Assembly (NCBI GenBank): GCA_021647805.1
Contig: JAKITZ010000177.1
Span: 1 to 5,270, forward strand
DNA length: 5,270 nucleotides
Direction of reading: 5' to 3'
From: Robiginitomaculum sp.
Lineage (GTDB): Bacteria; Pseudomonadota; Alphaproteobacteria; Caulobacterales; Maricaulaceae
The notes beneath the pieces were generated by a model. It did not search any database, was not told the origin of the DNA, and saw only the letters and a program-made list of their open reading frames with translations. A program made the translations under genes and the position numbers. Positions 1 to 5,270 of the stretch are shown one piece after another. Every line of letters starts with the position of its first letter. The first letter of the stretch is position 1.

Positions 1-1893
1 CAAATCTGTATTGTACAAGCTATTATCCGATAATATGTTTTCGACCTTATCGGCGAGAGCGCTTGCTTTGCTGTCACTTTGGTGCCGATAAACAAAGGAG
101 GCAATCGCGGCCATATCAATAAACTCCGGCAGGATCGGTTGCTCCTCCCAGTAATTTTGGCTTACCGTTTGTTTGAAATTTTCATATGAAGCTGGAAAAT
201 CCTGCAGCAAATAAAGCACATAAGCTTTGGTCAAATTATCCATCTCGTCGATTTTTGATGGCGGAATTTGTGTGAGCTTGCCTTGTAATAGATCAATTAA
301 AACCCGTTCGCTGGCTAGGTTGATCGCTAGATCAAAAAGCCCAATACGGGTATAAAGCCGGGTCAATAAAGTTTGGACCAATGCATCATCTGAATTTAGC
401 GCCTGTGCATCCTTTAACAAGATATGCGCTTCGCCCAACGCACCTTCTTCCAGCAACATAACGGCAAGATCAGAGTACCCGTAGGGGCTTTGCGGGTTCC
501 AGTGGATATTTTGCCGGTTGGCTTGCTTGGCCGCAACGCGATTACCTAAATCGCTGTACGCCCCGGCAAGATTGTTGAGGATAATGCCGGACAAAGGATC
601 CAGAGCTCGCGCTGTTTGTAACGCTTTTAATTCTTCCTCGGTCTCGCCCAAGTTAAAATAAGCCAAAGCCTGACGCAAATACCCGTCTGAAAAACTCGGG
701 TTGGCGGCAATTGCCCGGTGTGAAAGCTCCAAAGCATCTTTGTCGCGTCCTTCATTTAACGCCAATAATGCAGCAGCGCTCAACGCTTCGGCAGAATTTG
801 GTGCCAACTCCAATGCACGCTTCACATTAGGCCTAGCCATTAAAATGCTTTGCTCCGTCGGCATGTCCGCATAAGATTCCATCAACAAATACGTGTCAGC
901 AAGACCAGCAAAAGCCAAGGCATAATCAGGGTCAATTGTGATTGCCTGACTAAAATTTTCAACCGCCACGGTTAAGCTTTTTGGCTTACGCTGGTTCATC
1001 TGCTCCCGGCCCCGAAGATAATATTCATAAGCCTCAAGCGAAGATGTGCGCATTTTAGCGTGGTCGGTTTCAGGTTGTAATATATCTGCGATCTTGCCGA
1101 CAATTGCGGCGGTAATATCATCTTGGATCAGGAAAATATTTTCGGCACTCAGCGGCCGATCATAGGTTTGCGACCACAAATGTGCATCATTTTTCGTATC
1201 TATAAGCTGGGCAGTGATCCGTAACGTCGAACCGGCTTTGCGAACACTTCCCTCTAAAATATGATTGACTTGTAGCGCGGCAGCAATTTCTTCAATACCA
1301 ATATTTTGATCTTGTACCGCAAAGGCTGAGGTACGCGATACCACCCGCAAACCCTTGATTTTTGCCAATACATTTAACAGCTCTTCGGAGATGCCATGGG
1401 CAAAATATGACTGATCACCAGCAGGTGAATAATCATCAAATGGAAGCACAGCAATAGATGGCCGTTGGTCGGTAATCTCTCTGGTTTCAAGCTTAGCGCG
1501 TTGTGCCTCCGGGCTTTTCTTTGCGGTAGATTCTATAGCCGAGCCAAGACCACCAATGCCCTGCCACAACACCACCGCGGACACCACAATCAGCAACAAT
1601 AAAATCGAGAAATCCAAAATGCGCCGTTGGCGCGGGCTAAGCCGATCTCCCTCGGTCACCGATCCAGCTCGCTTGATGCCAGAGGGGGTCATCTGAAACG
1701 CCCAAGCAAGCAATAATGCGGTCGGAAAGCCGATCAGTAGCAGGCCGACGGTCACAGTATCAAGCCATGGCGGTAAATTTAAGGCACTTTCCAGCACTCC
1801 GGCAACTTGAGCGACAACCCAACCAACCACGCCGTAAACCCCAGCTACCCGGAACATATTACGGCGTCTTAGTTCGGTTATAAAGTTGTTCAA
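1..1893 (-). CDS. Membrane-anchored TolB-like / TPR protein, C-terminus cut by window edge
   Basis: The minus-strand frame is open from an in-frame TAG near 1932 through to position 1, giving 631 visible residues with no stop, so the C-terminus lies outside the window. Residues 1-20 carry the ELRRRNMFRVAGVY motif that opens a large bacterial family of membrane TPR proteins. Predicted transmembrane segments lie at about 15-36, 47-67 and 94-113. Residues 145-245 form a TolB-N-like domain, with SIAVLPF, YFAHGISEEL, LEGSVRKAG, AQLID and WSQTYDR. This domain is also found in CadC-type and adenylate-cyclase-type TPR proteins, but no winged helix or cyclase domain is present here. From about 286 onward, helical repeats of TPR type follow, for example SLEAYEYYLRG, AVENFSQAITIDPDYA, ALELSHRAIAANPS and LKALQTARALDP. 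I chose the TTG start at 1893 because GGGAAA lies 7 bases upstream and the family motif begins just after it; the first in-frame ATG (1857) would remove that motif. The repeats suggest protein-protein contacts, probably cytoplasmic or periplasmic depending on topology. The precise role is unknown. Confidence 0.88.
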   Translation of the reverse strand, partial: MNNFITELRRRNMFRVAGVYGVVGWVVAQVAGVLESALNLPPWLDTVTVGLLLIGFPTALLLAWAFQMTPSGIKRAGSVTEGDRLSPRQRRILDFSILLLLIVVSAVVLWQGIGGLGSAIESTAKKSPEAQRAKLETREITDQRPSIAVLPFDDYSPAGDQSYFAHGISEELLNVLAKIKGLRVVSRTSAFAVQDQNIGIEEIAAALQVNHILEGSVRKAGSTLRITAQLIDTKNDAHLWSQTYDRPLSAENIFLIQDDITAAIVGKIADILQPETDHAKMRTSSLEAYEYYLRGREQMNQRKPKSLTVAVENFSQAITIDPDYALAFAGLADTYLLMESYADMPTEQSILMARPNVKRALELAPNSAEALSAAALLALNEGRDKDALELSHRAIAANPSFSDGYLRQALAYFNLGETEEELKALQTARALDPLSGIILNNLAGAYSDLGNRVAAKQANRQNIHWNPQSPYGYSDLAVMLLEEGALGEAHILLKDAQALNSDDALVQTLLTRLYTRIGLFDLAINLASERVLIDLLQGKLTQIPPSKIDEMDNLTKAYVLYLLQDFPASYENFKQTVSQNYWEEQPILPEFIDMAAIASFVYRHQSDSKASALADKVENILSDNSLYNTDL

Positions 1894-1900
1894 ACTAATG

Positions 1901-1906
1901 TTTCCC
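1901..1906 (-). promoter_or_regulatory. Ribosome binding site deciding a TTG start for the TPR gene
   Basis: On the minus strand GGGAAA stands 7 bases before the TTG at 1893. Another pair of TTG codons just upstream (about 1906-1911) has no purine-rich site before it. An in-frame TAG near 1932 limits how far upstream the start can be. This supports TTG at 1893 over ATG at 1857. Confidence 0.5.
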
Positions 1907-1925
1907 AACAAGTAATGCGCCGGAA

Positions 1926-1955
1926 ACTATAGCCGACTTACAAAAACGGTATCAC
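1926..1955 (-). promoter_or_regulatory. Candidate promoter of the TPR gene, with an inverted repeat over its -35
   Basis: On the minus strand a TATAGT (1931-1926) resembles a -10 box. It is preceded at 18 bases by GTGATA (1955-1950), a 4 of 6 match to TTGACA. The predicted transcript start, near 1919, would give a leader of about 26 bases before the TTG codon. An inverted repeat, TATCA-7-TGATA, occupies 1950-1966 and covers the -35, which would suit an operator. Alphaproteobacterial promoters are loosely conserved, so this remains a pattern match only. Confidence 0.3.
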
Positions 1956-2000
1956 GGTAACTGATATGCTTATAAAAAACCAGCCGCTAAGTTGTTGTTT

Positions 2001-2019
2001 AAAACCAAGAGTGCTTGGT
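2001..2019 (-). terminator. Possible intrinsic terminator downstream of tRNA-Gly
   Basis: Read on the minus strand, ACCAAG-CACT-CTTGGT forms a perfect 6-bp stem with a 4-base loop. It runs directly into a short T tract (TTTT, the first T being part of the stem). It lies about 80 bases after the tRNA 3' end and about 110 bases before the TPR gene. The stem is short and the T tract is only 4 long, so termination may be partial. The 5' arm of this hairpin is also complementary to a segment just upstream (2031-2038), so an alternative fold can compete with it. A run of six Ts on the same strand at about 1974-1979 has no good stem before it. Confidence 0.4.
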
Positions 2020-2038
2020 GGTTGTGGGATCAACCAAG
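2014..2038 (-). promoter_or_regulatory. Alternative hairpin overlapping the possible terminator
   Basis: On the minus strand CTTGGTTG (2038-2031) can pair with CAACC and AAG in 2024-2014, giving 8 bp with a 3-base bulge around the loop ATCCCA. Its 3' arm uses the same ACCAAG bases that form the 5' arm of the hairpin at 2004-2019, so the two structures cannot form together. This is the geometry of an antiterminator and terminator pair, but no ligand site or leader peptide is evident. Function is inferred from base pairing alone. Confidence 0.25.
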
Positions 2039-2100
2039 CCTGTAAATCGACACTGTCAAATTAAAAGCACTGCGGCTTGAAGAGTTGATTTAAGGCGTTT

Positions 2101-2175
<75 letters not shown>

Positions 2176-2191
2176 ATCCAAATAACCACAT

Positions 2192-2212
2192 CTGTTCTTT
2201 AATGCTGAACAG
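2192..2212 (-). repeat. Hairpin in the 5' leader of pre-tRNA-Gly
   Basis: CTGTTC and GAACAG form a perfect 6-bp inverted repeat with a 9-base loop. The repeat begins at or next to the predicted transcription start (about 2212), so the primary tRNA transcript would open with a stem-loop. It could stabilise the precursor or affect RNase P processing, or the DNA repeat could be an operator. This is seen in sequence only. Confidence 0.4.
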
Positions 2213-2218
2213 GCGGGC

Positions 2219-2247
2219 GTTATGTCCTAAAGAGCTACTCTTTGCAA
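2219..2247 (-). promoter_or_regulatory. tRNA-Gly promoter with GC-rich discriminator
   Basis: On the minus strand TTGCAA (2247-2242, 4 of 6 to TTGACA) is followed by exactly 17 bases and then CATAAC (2224-2219, 4 of 6 to TATAAT). The next bases, GCCCGCC, form a GC-rich discriminator. In stable-RNA promoters this is a known mark of control by ppGpp, and by DksA where present. Upstream, 2248-2285 is AT-rich, as expected of an UP element. The predicted start, near 2212, leaves a leader of about 37 bases before the mature tRNA. Spacing, discriminator and location agree, but the start site is predicted. Confidence 0.6.
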
Positions 2248-2343
2248 GAGCGATAATAACAATCATCAGTATTATTTGAATTATCACAAGAGACGAGAGA
2301 CATTAGCTTGATTGATGTTAGTATTTTGCGGTTTTGATGTTTT

Positions 2344-2347
2344 GGAG
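2344..2347 (+). promoter_or_regulatory. Ribosome binding site of proXp-ala
   Basis: GGAG stands 11 bases before the ATG at 2359, slightly farther than the usual optimum. It supports that ATG as the start; the encoded N-terminus also matches the family. Confidence 0.5.
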
Positions 2348-2358
2348 TTGTAACAATT

Positions 2359-2883
2359 ATGACAACATCCCGTGACGAGCTTTTTGCTTATCTTGACGGA
2401 CTTGGTATTTCTCACAATACGGTTGAGCACCGGGAAATATTTACTGTTGAAGATGGTGAAGACATCAAGAAAACTCTACCTGGAGGACACAGCAAAAATC
2501 TTTTCTTAAAAGACAAAAAAGGCAGATTGTTTCTTATTTCCGCACTGGGCAACACCAAGATACGGCTAAACCAGTTACATAAGGTTTTAGGTTGTGCGAG
2601 ACTTTCTTTTGCCAGCGCCGAGCTTATGCAAAGTATTTTAGGGGTAACGCCCGGCTCTGTTACCGCATTTGCCTTGATAAATGATACCAAAGGCAAAGTA
2701 ACCTTTGTATTAGATAAGGCTTTATTGGAAACCAATCCGGTAAATTTTCACCCATTGAAGAATAACGCGACAACGGCTATTTCTGCGACAGATCTGATTT
2801 TGTTTGCCAATAAAACAAACCATGATCCGGTTTTGGTTGATTTTACGAGCAATGACGGTGAAGCTGCTCTTGTTATAACGTAA
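2359..2883 (+). CDS. Prolyl-tRNA deacylase, ProXp-ala/PrdX type (YbaK fold)
   Basis: This 174-residue protein is a free-standing relative of the editing (INS) domain of prolyl-tRNA synthetase. Family members hydrolyse alanine from mischarged Ala-tRNA(Pro) in the cytoplasm, preventing Ala-for-Pro errors in organisms whose synthetase lacks the editing domain. Visible marks are VEHREIFTVEDG (22-33), the GGHSKNLFL segment (42-50) with the conserved lysine K46, LGNTKIRLNQL (63-73), the GVTPGSVTAFALIND motif (95-109), and the NFHPL motif with H131 (129-133) followed by NNATTAIS. The length is normal for the family. One departure from the pattern I recall is Ala at 103, where GSVTPFAL is usual. It is the first gene of a probable three-gene operon, 47 bases ahead of the cnoX-like gene. 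The alternative identity, a YbaK-type Cys-tRNA(Pro) deacylase, fits less well because the GxTPGSVTxFxLIND and HPL motifs belong to the ProXp-ala/PrdX group. Confidence 0.9.
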   Translation: MTTSRDELFAYLDGLGISHNTVEHREIFTVEDGEDIKKTLPGGHSKNLFLKDKKGRLFLISALGNTKIRLNQLHKVLGCARLSFASAELMQSILGVTPGSVTAFALINDTKGKVTFVLDKALLETNPVNFHPLKNNATTAISATDLILFANKTNHDPVLVDFTSNDGEAALVIT

Positions 2884-2884
2884 A

Positions 2885-2899
2885 ATAAATTCCATTTAT
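2885..2899 (+). repeat. AT-only hairpin between proXp-ala and cnoX-like gene
   Basis: ATAAAT-TCC-ATTTAT forms a perfect 6-bp stem of A-T pairs immediately after the proXp-ala stop. It has no GC pairs and no following T run, so it is unlikely to be a terminator. It may affect mRNA stability between the genes, or it may be chance in AT-rich sequence. Confidence 0.25.
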
Positions 2900-2930
2900 A
2901 AATTTGACACAATAAACAGATGCAAGTGAT

Positions 2931-3827
2931 ATGACAGAACAGCAACCAGATACACAAAACTTAATAATTGATGGAACTGATGCCGGTTTTATGGCTGAGG
3001 TGATTGAGCCATCAAGCACGGTTCCCGTAATTGTTGATTTTTGGGCGCCGTGGTGCGGGCCGTGTCGGCAACTTGGGCCAGCTTTGGAAAAACTGGTTAA
3101 ACGAGCTGGCGGCAAAGTTAAAATGGTCAAAATCAATGTTGATGAAAACCCGGCCATATCTGGACAATTACAGGTTCGCTCAATCCCGGCAGTGTTTGCG
3201 TTCAAAGACGGTCAGCCGGTGGATGGGTTTTCCGGCGCCTTGCCTGAAAGTCAATTACAAGAGTTTATAGATAAATTAACTGGGGACATGGACGTAGACA
3301 AAGAGGTTGCTGATCTGGTTGAGCGGGCAAATAAAAGCTTTGAGCTTGGCGATTTGGGTGGAGCGGCACAGGATTACGCAGCAGCAATTAGCCTAAAAGA
3401 AGATGCCCCTGAAGCAATAGCTGGAATGATCCGGGTTTATTTGGCTAATGATGATGTTCTGAGTGCTAGAAATATATTACAATCAGTGACCGAAGAAAGC
3501 TTGCAACATGTAGATATTATTGGTGCGGGCAAAGCTATTGAATTAGCGGAAGGTGCGCCATCTAATGATGAGATGCAGCCATTGTTTGCGGCGGTAAAAA
3601 ACAACCCAAATGACTTTAAAGCCAGATTTGCTTTGGCTGAAGGCTTGTCCGGCATTGGCAAGATGGATCAGGCAATGGATGAGCTGTTTGTTATTTTGGA
3701 AACAGAGCTAAATTGGAATGACCAACAAGCTCGTAAAATGTTGTTAAAGCTGTTTGAAGCAGCGGGATCTGGCTCTGAAATTACCGCTAAGGGCAGACGG
3801 CGGCTTTCATCCTTGTTATTTAATTAA
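2931..3827 (+). CDS. cnoX: CnoX/YbbN-type chaperedoxin (thioredoxin plus TPR)
   Basis: The protein has 298 residues in two parts. Residues about 10-118 form a thioredoxin fold, with VIVDFWAPWCGPCRQL (33-48), active site C42-G-P-C45 and the cis-proline P86 in SIPAVFAF. Residues about 123-298 form a helical TPR-like region, ending in the family's characteristic ARKMLLKLFEA and GRRRLSSLLFN. CnoX proteins are cytoplasmic holdases that bind unfolding proteins under oxidative stress and pass them to GroEL or DnaK systems. E. coli CnoX lacks the first active-site cysteine, whereas the Caulobacter protein keeps both and is also a reductase. The intact CGPC here predicts the latter, dual type. The ribosome binding site is weak (AAGTG close to the start), and the ATG overlaps the stop of a 4-codon reading frame. 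It is the middle gene of the probable operon, 20 bases before the trm112-like gene. Older annotations call such genes thioredoxin or trxA. Confidence 0.92.
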   Translation: MTEQQPDTQNLIIDGTDAGFMAEVIEPSSTVPVIVDFWAPWCGPCRQLGPALEKLVKRAGGKVKMVKINVDENPAISGQLQVRSIPAVFAFKDGQPVDGFSGALPESQLQEFIDKLTGDMDVDKEVADLVERANKSFELGDLGGAAQDYAAAISLKEDAPEAIAGMIRVYLANDDVLSARNILQSVTEESLQHVDIIGAGKAIELAEGAPSNDEMQPLFAAVKNNPNDFKARFALAEGLSGIGKMDQAMDELFVILETELNWNDQQARKMLLKLFEAAGSGSEITAKGRRRLSSLLFN

Positions 3828-3847
3828 AAGAAACGTAAAAATCAACA

Positions 3848-4042
3848 ATGAGCAATGAAACAACAACCCCTCGTGAACCAGACCCAAAGATGCTTGATCT
3901 TTTGGTTTGCCCAATTACCCATGGGCCGTTGGTTTATGATAAAAAGGCTCAGGAATTATTGTCTAAAAAAGCCAAATTGGCTTACCCAATCCGTGACGGT
4001 GTGCCGATAATGCTTGAAAATGAAGCTAGAAAGCTAGGGTAG
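3848..4042 (+). CDS. Trm112-like small protein (YcaR/UPF0434 family)
   Basis: This 64-residue protein has the pattern MLDLLVCPITHGPLVYD (15-31), QELLSKKAKLAYPIRDGVPIML (35-56) and a short acidic-basic tail, ENEARKLG. The LAYPIRDGxPxML core is diagnostic of the family. Related proteins are small partners that stabilise methyltransferases or other factors linked to translation in archaea and eukaryotes; the bacterial role is poorly defined. Canonical Trm112 and E. coli YcaR have a CPxC pair; here only C21 remains (CPIT), so a classical cysteine zinc site is not possible. Such CPxT forms are, as I recall, frequent in alphaproteobacteria. No strong ribosome binding site precedes the ATG; it lies 20 bases after cnoX and is probably translated from the same message. 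Its last 9 bases overlap the end of the opposing monooxygenase gene. Confidence 0.88.
   Translation: MSNETTTPREPDPKMLDLLVCPITHGPLVYDKKAQELLSKKAKLAYPIRDGVPIMLENEARKLG
4034..4042. other. Tail-to-tail overlap of trm112-like and ubiH-family genes
   Basis: The plus-strand stop TAG is at 4040-4042 and the minus-strand stop TAG at 4036-4034, so the last three codons of each gene lie opposite one another. There is no room for a shared terminator hairpin; each transcript must run into the opposite gene before ending. Confidence 0.9.
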
Positions 4043-5270
4043 TTCACCGCGAAGCAGGTTTGGTAATGGACCAATTCCACCACCAGCCTCTTTGGCGAAG
4101 AATTTTCGTAACGGACCAATTGCATCGACAACACCCATTCCAAGGCCTCGTAAGTGTCGTATTGGAGCAATGTCATTGGAAAACACTCGAACAAAGACAT
4201 CGGTTGCTGCCAATAGGGAAGTATTATCAAAGCGTCGTCTTTGCTCATAAGATTTTAATGCGGTTGTATCGTTGACGCTAAGGCCATTGCGTAGGGTTTG
4301 AGACAATACATCTGCTAAAACGGCAGCATCTCGAATGCCAGCATTAAACCCTTGTCCGGCAATTGGGTGCATGCCGTGGGCAGCATCTCCGACTAAAACC
4401 AAAGCTTCAGCGGTATATTTTTCAACCAACATTAAAGTAAGCGGGTATGCCCATCTGGGGCCGGTTAGGGTTAGTTTACCTAAAAACGACCCAAATCTTC
4501 GCTCTAGCTCTGCTTGGAAAAACACTGGGTCACACGATTGCAAGAATTGTGCAGATGCTGGTTTTTCTGTCCAGACCAAAGAGGACCTATTGCCGCTTAA
4601 TGGTAAAATAGCAAACGGGCCGGTTGGCAAGAAGTACTCGTGAGCAATTCCTTTGTGTGGCTTTTCGTGCTCAATGGTTGCTACCACTCCCCATTGATTA
4701 TAGCCCCACTTATGAGTACGAATTGCTGCACTTTCGCGTAATGGCGAATTTCTGCCCTCAGCGCCAACCAGTAGCGGTGTGACGATTTGCCGCTGGTTTT
4801 TTAGGGTGATTTGCCAATTTTGACCGTCAAGTTGGTAATCAGATATTGTTGTTTTGTCGAACAGGGTAATTCCTTGCTGGTCACGACACTGCGCCAATAA
4901 GGCCAGTCGCATATAACGATTTTCTACCATCCAGCCCAATGGCTCGCCGGCACCAACGCCATCAAGCTCATCGCGATCAAAGTGTAATAACATTGGCCCT
5001 GGCCCGCCAGCTCTCAAGCCGTCATCTGCACGACCATCGCTGACTAGTATTTCATTGATAGGGTTGATGTTCTTTTGTAAACGTGCCTTTACACCCAAAG
5101 CTTCAAGCATTCGCATATTGGCGAATGAAATGGCAGATGATCGACCATCAAATTCTGGCGTAAGCTGGGTTTCAAACGGTAAGGGGTCAATGACAGCCAC
5201 CTGTAGGCCGCCGCTTTGTAAGGCCAAAGCTGTGGTTAGGCCAACCAGACCACCGCCATTGATCAAGACA
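4034..5270 (-). CDS. UbiH/UbiF/Coq6-family FAD monooxygenase (ubiquinone synthesis), N-terminus cut
   Basis: About 412 codons are visible. The frame continues through the right edge (the last full codons read V-L-I-N-G-G-G), so perhaps 5-20 N-terminal residues are missing, and a TTG codon at 5266 is unlikely to be the real start. Numbering from that TTG, the FAD-binding GGGLVGLTTALAL is at 4-16, the family motif FDGRSSAIS at 39-47, VGAEGRNSPLR at 167-177, and the second FAD motif LVGDAAHGMHPIAGQGFNAGIRDAAVL at 291-317. The last is the UbiH/Coq6 signature with conserved GD, HPxAGQG and N. These enzymes hydroxylate the aromatic ring of ubiquinone precursors with O2 and NAD(P)H at the membrane. 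Which ring position is used (UbiH, UbiF, UbiI or the broader UbiL/UbiM) cannot be told from motifs. It faces the proXp-ala operon tail to tail with no terminator between them. Confidence 0.92.
   Translation of the reverse strand, partial: VLINGGGLVGLTTALALQSGGLQVAVIDPLPFETQLTPEFDGRSSAISFANMRMLEALGVKARLQKNINPINEILVSDGRADDGLRAGGPGPMLLHFDRDELDGVGAGEPLGWMVENRYMRLALLAQCRDQQGITLFDKTTISDYQLDGQNWQITLKNQRQIVTPLLVGAEGRNSPLRESAAIRTHKWGYNQWGVVATIEHEKPHKGIAHEYFLPTGPFAILPLSGNRSSLVWTEKPASAQFLQSCDPVFFQAELERRFGSFLGKLTLTGPRWAYPLTLMLVEKYTAEALVLVGDAAHGMHPIAGQGFNAGIRDAAVLADVLSQTLRNGLSVNDTTALKSYEQRRRFDNTSLLAATDVFVRVFSNDIAPIRHLRGLGMGVVDAIGPLRKFFAKEAGGGIGPLPNLLRGELP

Larger units (their letters stand above)
2176..2358. 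other. Divergent intergenic region between tRNA-Gly and proXp-ala
   Basis: The left half holds the tRNA leader and promoter. Overlapping inverted repeats lie around the tRNA -35: AAAGAG-CTA-CTCTTT at 2229-2243, and CTCTT-TGC-AAGAG just after it. Further right, ATAATA (2253-2258) pairs with TATTAT (2270-2275), and GATAAT (2252-2257) pairs with ATTATC (2280-2285), all in AT-rich sequence. A short direct repeat, AGAGAC-G-AGAGAC, lies near 2289-2301. I found no convincing plus-strand promoter for proXp-ala; TTGAAT at 2276 and TTGATT at 2308 lack a good -10 at the right distance. No additional gene is visible. Confidence 0.5.

Noticed and set aside
2065..2078. AAGC-ACTGCG-GCTT hairpin as the tRNA-Gly terminator
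   Set aside because: It has only a 4-bp stem; although TTTT follows on the minus strand, it is too weak. The 6-bp hairpin at 2004-2019 is a better candidate.
2412..2735. 107-codon minus-strand open frame inside proXp-ala
   Set aside because: It lies wholly antisense to a well-recognised gene, and its translation resembles no family I know. The same applies to the antisense frames at 2748-2957, 2873-3205, 3437-3661 and 3982-4248.
2904..2932. Perfect TTGACA at 2904-2909 as the -35 of an internal promoter for cnoX
   Set aside because: At 16-18 bases the -10 candidates match at only 3 of 6 and overlap the cnoX start codon. The transcript would begin inside the gene, and the next in-frame ATG (2991) would cut into the start of the thioredoxin fold.
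4060..4643. Plus-strand open frames opposite the ubiH-family gene (4060-4275, 4335-4643) and a second frame within cnoX (3031-3270)
   Set aside because: They overlap strongly supported coding sequence in other frames and show no domain or ribosome binding site of their own.
5264..5266. TTG at 5266 as the true start of the monooxygenase
   Set aside because: It falls inside the first beta strand of the FAD-binding fold, and the frame stays open to the window edge, so the real start is very likely outside.

Overview
The window looks like a chromosomal housekeeping segment of an alphaproteobacterium. It has moderate to low GC (roughly 45% by eye, not computed). The lineage call rests on four protein types that I know best from alphaproteobacteria: a free-standing ProXp-ala/PrdX-type prolyl-tRNA deacylase, a WCGPC-type CnoX/YbbN chaperedoxin, a Trm112-like (YcaR/UPF0434) protein with a CPIT motif in place of CPxC, and a UbiH/UbiL-family ubiquinone hydroxylase. 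I cannot name a genus. I see no mobile element, CRISPR array, phage gene or compositional island.

Layout, left to right. (1) 1-1893, minus strand: a large membrane-anchored protein with three predicted transmembrane segments, a TolB-like domain and many TPR-type helices. Its C-terminus lies beyond the left edge. It most likely starts at a TTG codon with a GGGAAA ribosome binding site. (2) 1894-2358: an intergenic region holding a tRNA-Gly(GCC) gene on the minus strand. The tRNA has a recognisable promoter with a GC-rich discriminator and a hairpin at the start of its leader. Downstream of it are overlapping hairpins that could form a terminator. (3) 2359-4042, plus strand: three closely spaced genes, proXp-ala, cnoX-like and trm112-like, with gaps of 47 and 20 bases, probably one operon. 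(4) 4034-5270, minus strand: a UbiH/UbiF/Coq6-family FAD monooxygenase, cut at its N-terminus by the right edge. It converges on the trm112-like gene with a 9-base tail-to-tail overlap.

How the genes may work together: the plus-strand operon has a translation-fidelity and protein-quality theme. ProXp-ala hydrolyses mischarged Ala-tRNA(Pro), CnoX protects oxidatively stressed or unfolded proteins, and Trm112-like proteins are usually small partner proteins linked to translation factors or methyltransferases. The convergent gene makes ubiquinone. The TolB-like/TPR protein is a separate envelope or signalling protein of unknown function. I do not see a clearly new multi-gene system. The most unusual features are regulatory: competing hairpins between tRNA-Gly and the TPR gene, a tRNA promoter built for growth-rate control, and a fully overlapping convergent gene end with no terminator.
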